Assembly: GCA_937898445.1 (NCBI GenBank)
Contig: CALEJY010000279.1
Span: forward strand, 1 to 27,208
Length of the DNA stretch: 27,208 bases
Source: an uncultured Candidatus Melainabacteria bacterium
Lineage (GTDB): Bacteria > Cyanobacteriota > Vampirovibrionia > Gastranaerophilales > Gastranaerophilaceae
Direction of reading: 5' to 3'
Below, one piece after another: positions 25,773 through 27,208 of the stretch. The notes beneath the pieces are model-generated. The model had not been told where the DNA came from, searched no databases, and saw only the letters and a list, made by a program, of their open reading frames with translations. Positions within the stretch are counted from its first letter, which is position 1, and each line of letters starts with the position of its first letter. The position numbers and the translations under genes were made by a program.

Positions 25773-25865
25773 ATGGCAAACTATTCTAAAAGTAAAATCA
25801 GCAAGTCTAAAACCACACTAAAAGAAAAAAATAAAAAAATATTTTCCTGTTTCTCTCAGCTATAA
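25773..25865 (+). CDS. Possible 30-aa Lys/Ser-rich peptide or small RNA
   Basis: An ATG about ten bases past the promoter's -10 opens a 30-codon frame (MANYSKSKISKSKTTLK...) ending in TAA at 25863-25865, inside the left arm of the next hairpin. There is no Shine-Dalgarno, so if translated it would be close to leaderless. The product is very basic. The promoter-terminator spacing equally fits a noncoding RNA of about 120 bases. It is alone on the plus strand here, opposite in direction to its neighbours. Confidence 0.3.
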   Translation: MANYSKSKISKSKTTLKEKNKKIFSCFSQL

Positions 25866-25889
25866 AAAATACGATTAGTATTTTTTATA
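25861..25889. terminator. 12-bp inverted repeat, bidirectional terminator
   Basis: TATAAAAAATAC and GTATTTTTTATA pair perfectly around the loop GATTA. The stem is almost all A-T, with T-runs in both directions, so it can end plus-strand transcripts from the promoter at 25735 and transcripts coming from the right on the minus strand. Confidence 0.6.
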
Positions 25890-25931
25890 TTTAATTTTAT
25901 TTACTTTACTTTTATTTAATTTAATTGCATA

Positions 25932-26062
25932 GCGAACGCAAAACAAACGCAATGCGTTGTCTTAGAATTATTTTTGCTTTTGCAATGCAAACGCATAAAA
26001 TTGTTATTTGCGAATGTAAACAAAAAAATATGCAATCGCAATGCGAACGCATAACGAACGCA
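25932..26062 (+). repeat. Cluster of AACGCA repeats at helical spacing
   Basis: AACGCA starts at 25935, 25946, 25990, 26046 and 26057, with the inverse TGCGTT at 25953. The steps are 11, 44, 56 and 11, near multiples of 11. The longest pair is CAATGCAAACGCATAA (25983-25998) and CAATGCGAACGCATAA (26039-26054), with one mismatch. These look like iterons or operators; the right part overlaps the terminator. Confidence 0.55.
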
Positions 26063-26081
26063 AAGCAACTGCATATTTTTT
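26022..26081. terminator. Bidirectional terminator after the secreted-protein gene
   Basis: ATATGCAATCGC (26028-26039) and GCAACTGCATAT (26065-26076) form a 12-bp stem; read on the minus strand it includes two G-U pairs. A run of seven A on the left (26022-26028) and T on the right (26076-26081) give U-runs for both strands. The loop contains the palindrome ATGCG-AA-CGCAT. It closes the minus-strand gene ending at 26099. Confidence 0.65.
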
Positions 26082-26098
26082 GATTATGCTATTGCATA

Positions 26099-26380
26099 TT
26101 AAAATTTTTGAATATAGCCGTTGTTATTATAATAAGTAGCTCCGGTTTGGTTATTATAAATCATATTATTATTTCTTGTATATGAAGAACCATCAGAACC
26201 ATAAACATTTCTATCTTTAACTGTATAGGTAGTATAGTTATTCATTGATTGATAAGTGTTGCTATTAACTTTGTTGTAATAATCAGAATTACTTGAATAG
26301 TTATTGTAATAATAGTTATCAGCATTAGCACTTAACGCAAAAAATAACAAACTTGTTAGTATCAATATACATTTTCTCAT
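26099..26380 (-). CDS. Secreted Asn/Tyr-rich small protein, probable moron
   Basis: The ATG at 26380, ten bases after GAGGAA, gives 93 aa beginning with a clear signal peptide, MRKCILILTSLLFFALSANA, with likely cleavage after ANA; the frame can extend to an ATG at 26398 with no better ribosome site. The mature part is low-complexity (NYYYNNYSSNSDYY) with NVYGSDGSSYTR and GATYYNN repeats, a pattern seen in small exported bacterial proteins. No phage structural role is apparent. It stands in its own unit closed by the bidirectional terminator, as expected for a lysogenic-conversion gene. Export through Sec in a Gram-negative host is the simplest reading. Confidence 0.7.
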   Translation of the reverse strand: MRKCILILTSLLFFALSANADNYYYNNYSSNSDYYNKVNSNTYQSMNNYTTYTVKDRNVYGSDGSSYTRNNNMIYNNQTGATYYNNNGYIQKF

Positions 26381-26439
26381 ATTTATATTATTCCTCATTT
26401 TTAAAATTTTTCAACCCCTGCTGCAACATTTCTTCATGG

Positions 26440-26706
26440 TTATCCACCAATATCATACTCATTATTAAATTTAATTAAATCTTTTTCGCTAGGAATATCT
26501 TGTTCATATAATTTTTGTTCCAAATGCTTTAACCTTGCTTTGTACTCAATAGGTGTTTCTATGTGCACCCAAACTGGATTGAGCATATTGCTAGTTTCTT
26601 TATTATCAAAAGTGCCAATACTAATAGATATTTTAAACAAAAAGAATGCAATAATGCTTAGAATAACTAGCAGTAAAATTTTAAATACAACATTGAAAAA
26701 TCTCAT
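26440..26706 (-). CDS. Small single-pass membrane protein, 88 aa
   Basis: ATG at 26706 lies six bases after AGAAGGG; the longer frame starts with a TTG and is rejected. Residues 7-27 are a strong hydrophobic segment (FKILLLVILSIIAFFLFKISI), followed by a short loop and a charged helix (YKARLKHLEQKLYEQ). The segment is likely an uncleaved signal anchor with the C-terminus outside the cytoplasm. The shape resembles inner-membrane spanins and superinfection-exclusion proteins, but nothing decides between these. It is back to back with the 35-aa plus-strand ORF, 49 bases apart. Confidence 0.65.
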   Translation of the reverse strand: MRFFNVVFKILLLVILSIIAFFLFKISISIGTFDNKETSNMLNPVWVHIETPIEYKARLKHLEQKLYEQDIPSEKDLIKFNNEYDIGG

Positions 26707-26755
26707 GATATTCCCTTCTGTTTGCAACCTTTTAATATATAGAAAGGAGCAAACA

Positions 26756-26863
26756 ATGCCTAAAACAGATCTTCAAAAAATCTTGTTTGCACTCAAAGTT
26801 GTTTTTGGTGAACAAGAAGCAAGAAGAATTTTCATCAAACTAGCACACATATTATTTGATTAA
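26756..26863 (+). CDS. Short plus-strand gene, 35 aa
   Basis: ATG at 26756 follows AAGGAG with a six-base gap, an ideal ribosome site, and ends at TAA 26861-26863. The product (MPKTDLQKILFALKVVFGEQ...) is a compact amphipathic helical protein and contains EARRIFIKLAHILFD; the family is not recognised. It converges with the repressor gene, overlapping its 3' end by 12 bases. Antisense transcription could let each gene limit the other. A small anti-repressor or regulatory peptide is a reasonable guess only. Confidence 0.6.
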   Translation: MPKTDLQKILFALKVVFGEQEARRIFIKLAHILFD

Positions 26864-27145
26864 ACCTTCTTCACGCAAAATTTTTCTTACCTCAAGAGCA
26901 AGTTCATCTTTGACTTGTTCAAATTCAGGTGCATTAAATGCGTTACCCTTACCAACAAGCAGATAATTTATATTAATATCAAATGTTAGTATCAGTTTAC
27001 ATAAAACATCTTGCGAGAAATTATTATTGTCAGCTTCTACTGCTGCTATTGCAGCTCTTGACAAGCCTATTTGTTTGCCAAATTCCTCTTGTGATAGCCT
27101 TAATTCTTTACGAATTTTTTTTAATCTGTTGCCTTGAGTTGTCAT
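26852..27145 (-). CDS. XRE-family (Cro/C1-type) transcriptional repressor
   Basis: ATG at 27145, eight bases after CGGAG, gives 97 aa; the longer frame begins with TTG and is rejected. Residues about 5-60 are a helix-turn-helix domain: NRLKKIRKELRLSQEEFGKQ, then IGLSRAAIAAVEADNNNF with the recognition helix, then INYLLVGKGN, the usual end of the fold. The C-terminal 30 residues (EQVKDELALEVRKILREEGL) probably dimerise. There is no peptidase domain, so control is unlike lambda CI self-cleavage. It likely represses the rightward promoter starting at 27195 and perhaps itself. Confidence 0.88.
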   Translation of the reverse strand: MTTQGNRLKKIRKELRLSQEEFGKQIGLSRAAIAAVEADNNNFSQDVLCKLILTFDININYLLVGKGNAFNAPEFEQVKDELALEVRKILREEGLIK

Positions 27146-27171
27146 AGTTTCTACTCCGTTTGTATGAAGTT

Positions 27172-27208
27172 TTGTAAACAATGTATATTCCTACTTGACA
27201 TTTTGTTA
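27172..27208. promoter_or_regulatory. Divergent control region beside the repressor gene
   Basis: Plus-strand TTGACA at 27195-27200 is a consensus -35 whose -10 lies outside the window. On the minus strand TATACA near 27182-27187 could be the repressor's -10. Between them TTGTAAACAA (27172-27181) is a small palindrome (TTGT-AA-ACAA) and a candidate operator; TGTAAACAA recurs at 26015-26023. Confidence 0.4.

Larger units (their letters stand above)
25479..26098. other. 600-base noncoding, AT-rich control region
   Basis: No long frame is open on either strand. Beyond the sites listed separately it contains runs such as TTTAATTTAATTTAATTGATTAA near 25639 (AT-rich, bent or easily melted). The late promoter for the minus-strand structural genes should be here, but I see no convincing -35/-10 pair on that strand. 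An origin of replication or a regulator-binding hub is possible. Confidence 0.6.

Noticed and set aside
27146..27181. Longer start for the repressor
   Set aside because: It uses a TTG without a ribosome site; ATG 27145 has CGGAG at eight bases and matches the usual repressor N-terminus.
1..27208. Stop-codon reassignment, as in some gut phages
   Set aside because: Genes end normally at TAA or TAG (terL, terS and the 68-aa gene end in TAG), and no conserved frame is interrupted by an in-frame stop.
1..27208. tRNA genes, CRISPR arrays or insertion sequences
   Set aside because: I saw no cloverleaf, no regular repeat-spacer series (the AACGCA array is too short and irregular), and no transposase frame.

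Overview
The window is the structural (late) half of an AT-rich short-tailed phage or prophage with a small control region at its right end. By eye G+C is about one third. Stops are TAA and TAG and no reassigned codons are needed. Almost everything is on the minus strand, so transcription runs from high to low coordinates. The virion genes combine T7-type tail and ejection proteins with the capsid set of Bordetella phage BPP-1 relatives (Bbp16, Bbp17 and Bbp19 types). A Gram-negative host is suggested by the ejection-protein cassette and by a Sec-type signal peptide on an accessory protein. The style resembles AT-rich gut phages, but the host cannot be fixed from this sequence.

Layout in transcription order. 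At 27208-25890 lie an XRE-family repressor, a 35-aa plus-strand ORF that overlaps it tail to tail, a small membrane protein, a secreted Asn/Tyr-rich protein, and a bidirectional terminator set in a cluster of AACGCA repeats. At 25889-25479 a noncoding AT-rich stretch holds a plus-strand promoter, a possible 30-aa ORF and a 12-bp inverted-repeat terminator. At 25478-20895 come a protein of unknown function, both terminase subunits, a 68-aa protein, the portal and a Bbp19-like protein. At 20919-18578 are scaffold, major capsid and cement proteins. Two long stem-loops, after the capsid and cement genes, probably tune transcript levels. At 18506-13554 are two small proteins, a gp14-like ejection protein, the gp11- and gp12-like tail tube proteins, a 31-aa Lys-rich ORF and a gp13/GNAT-like protein. 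At 13529-11409 is an ejection protein ending in a LAS/M15-like metallopeptidase domain. At 11281-2297 is one 2994-aa polyvalent protein with nucleotidyltransferase, ADP-ribosyltransferase, BECR nuclease-like, second ADP-ribosyltransferase and zincin modules. At 2277-1 is a tail fibre that leaves the window inside what looks like a hypervariable C-type-lectin domain.

How the parts fit: terminase fills the Bbp17-type shell through the portal, and the gp11/gp12-like proteins close the short tail. The gp14-like protein, the peptidase-bearing protein and the giant polyvalent protein would form the ejected core. The first two would breach the envelope, and the last would deliver effector enzymes with the DNA. 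The most notable points are the giant polyvalent protein with an aromatic-Gln motif at each enzyme boundary, the probable diversity-generating-retroelement target at the left edge, and the repeat-rich noncoding control region at 25.5-26.1 kb. Replication and lysis genes are not recognisable in this window.
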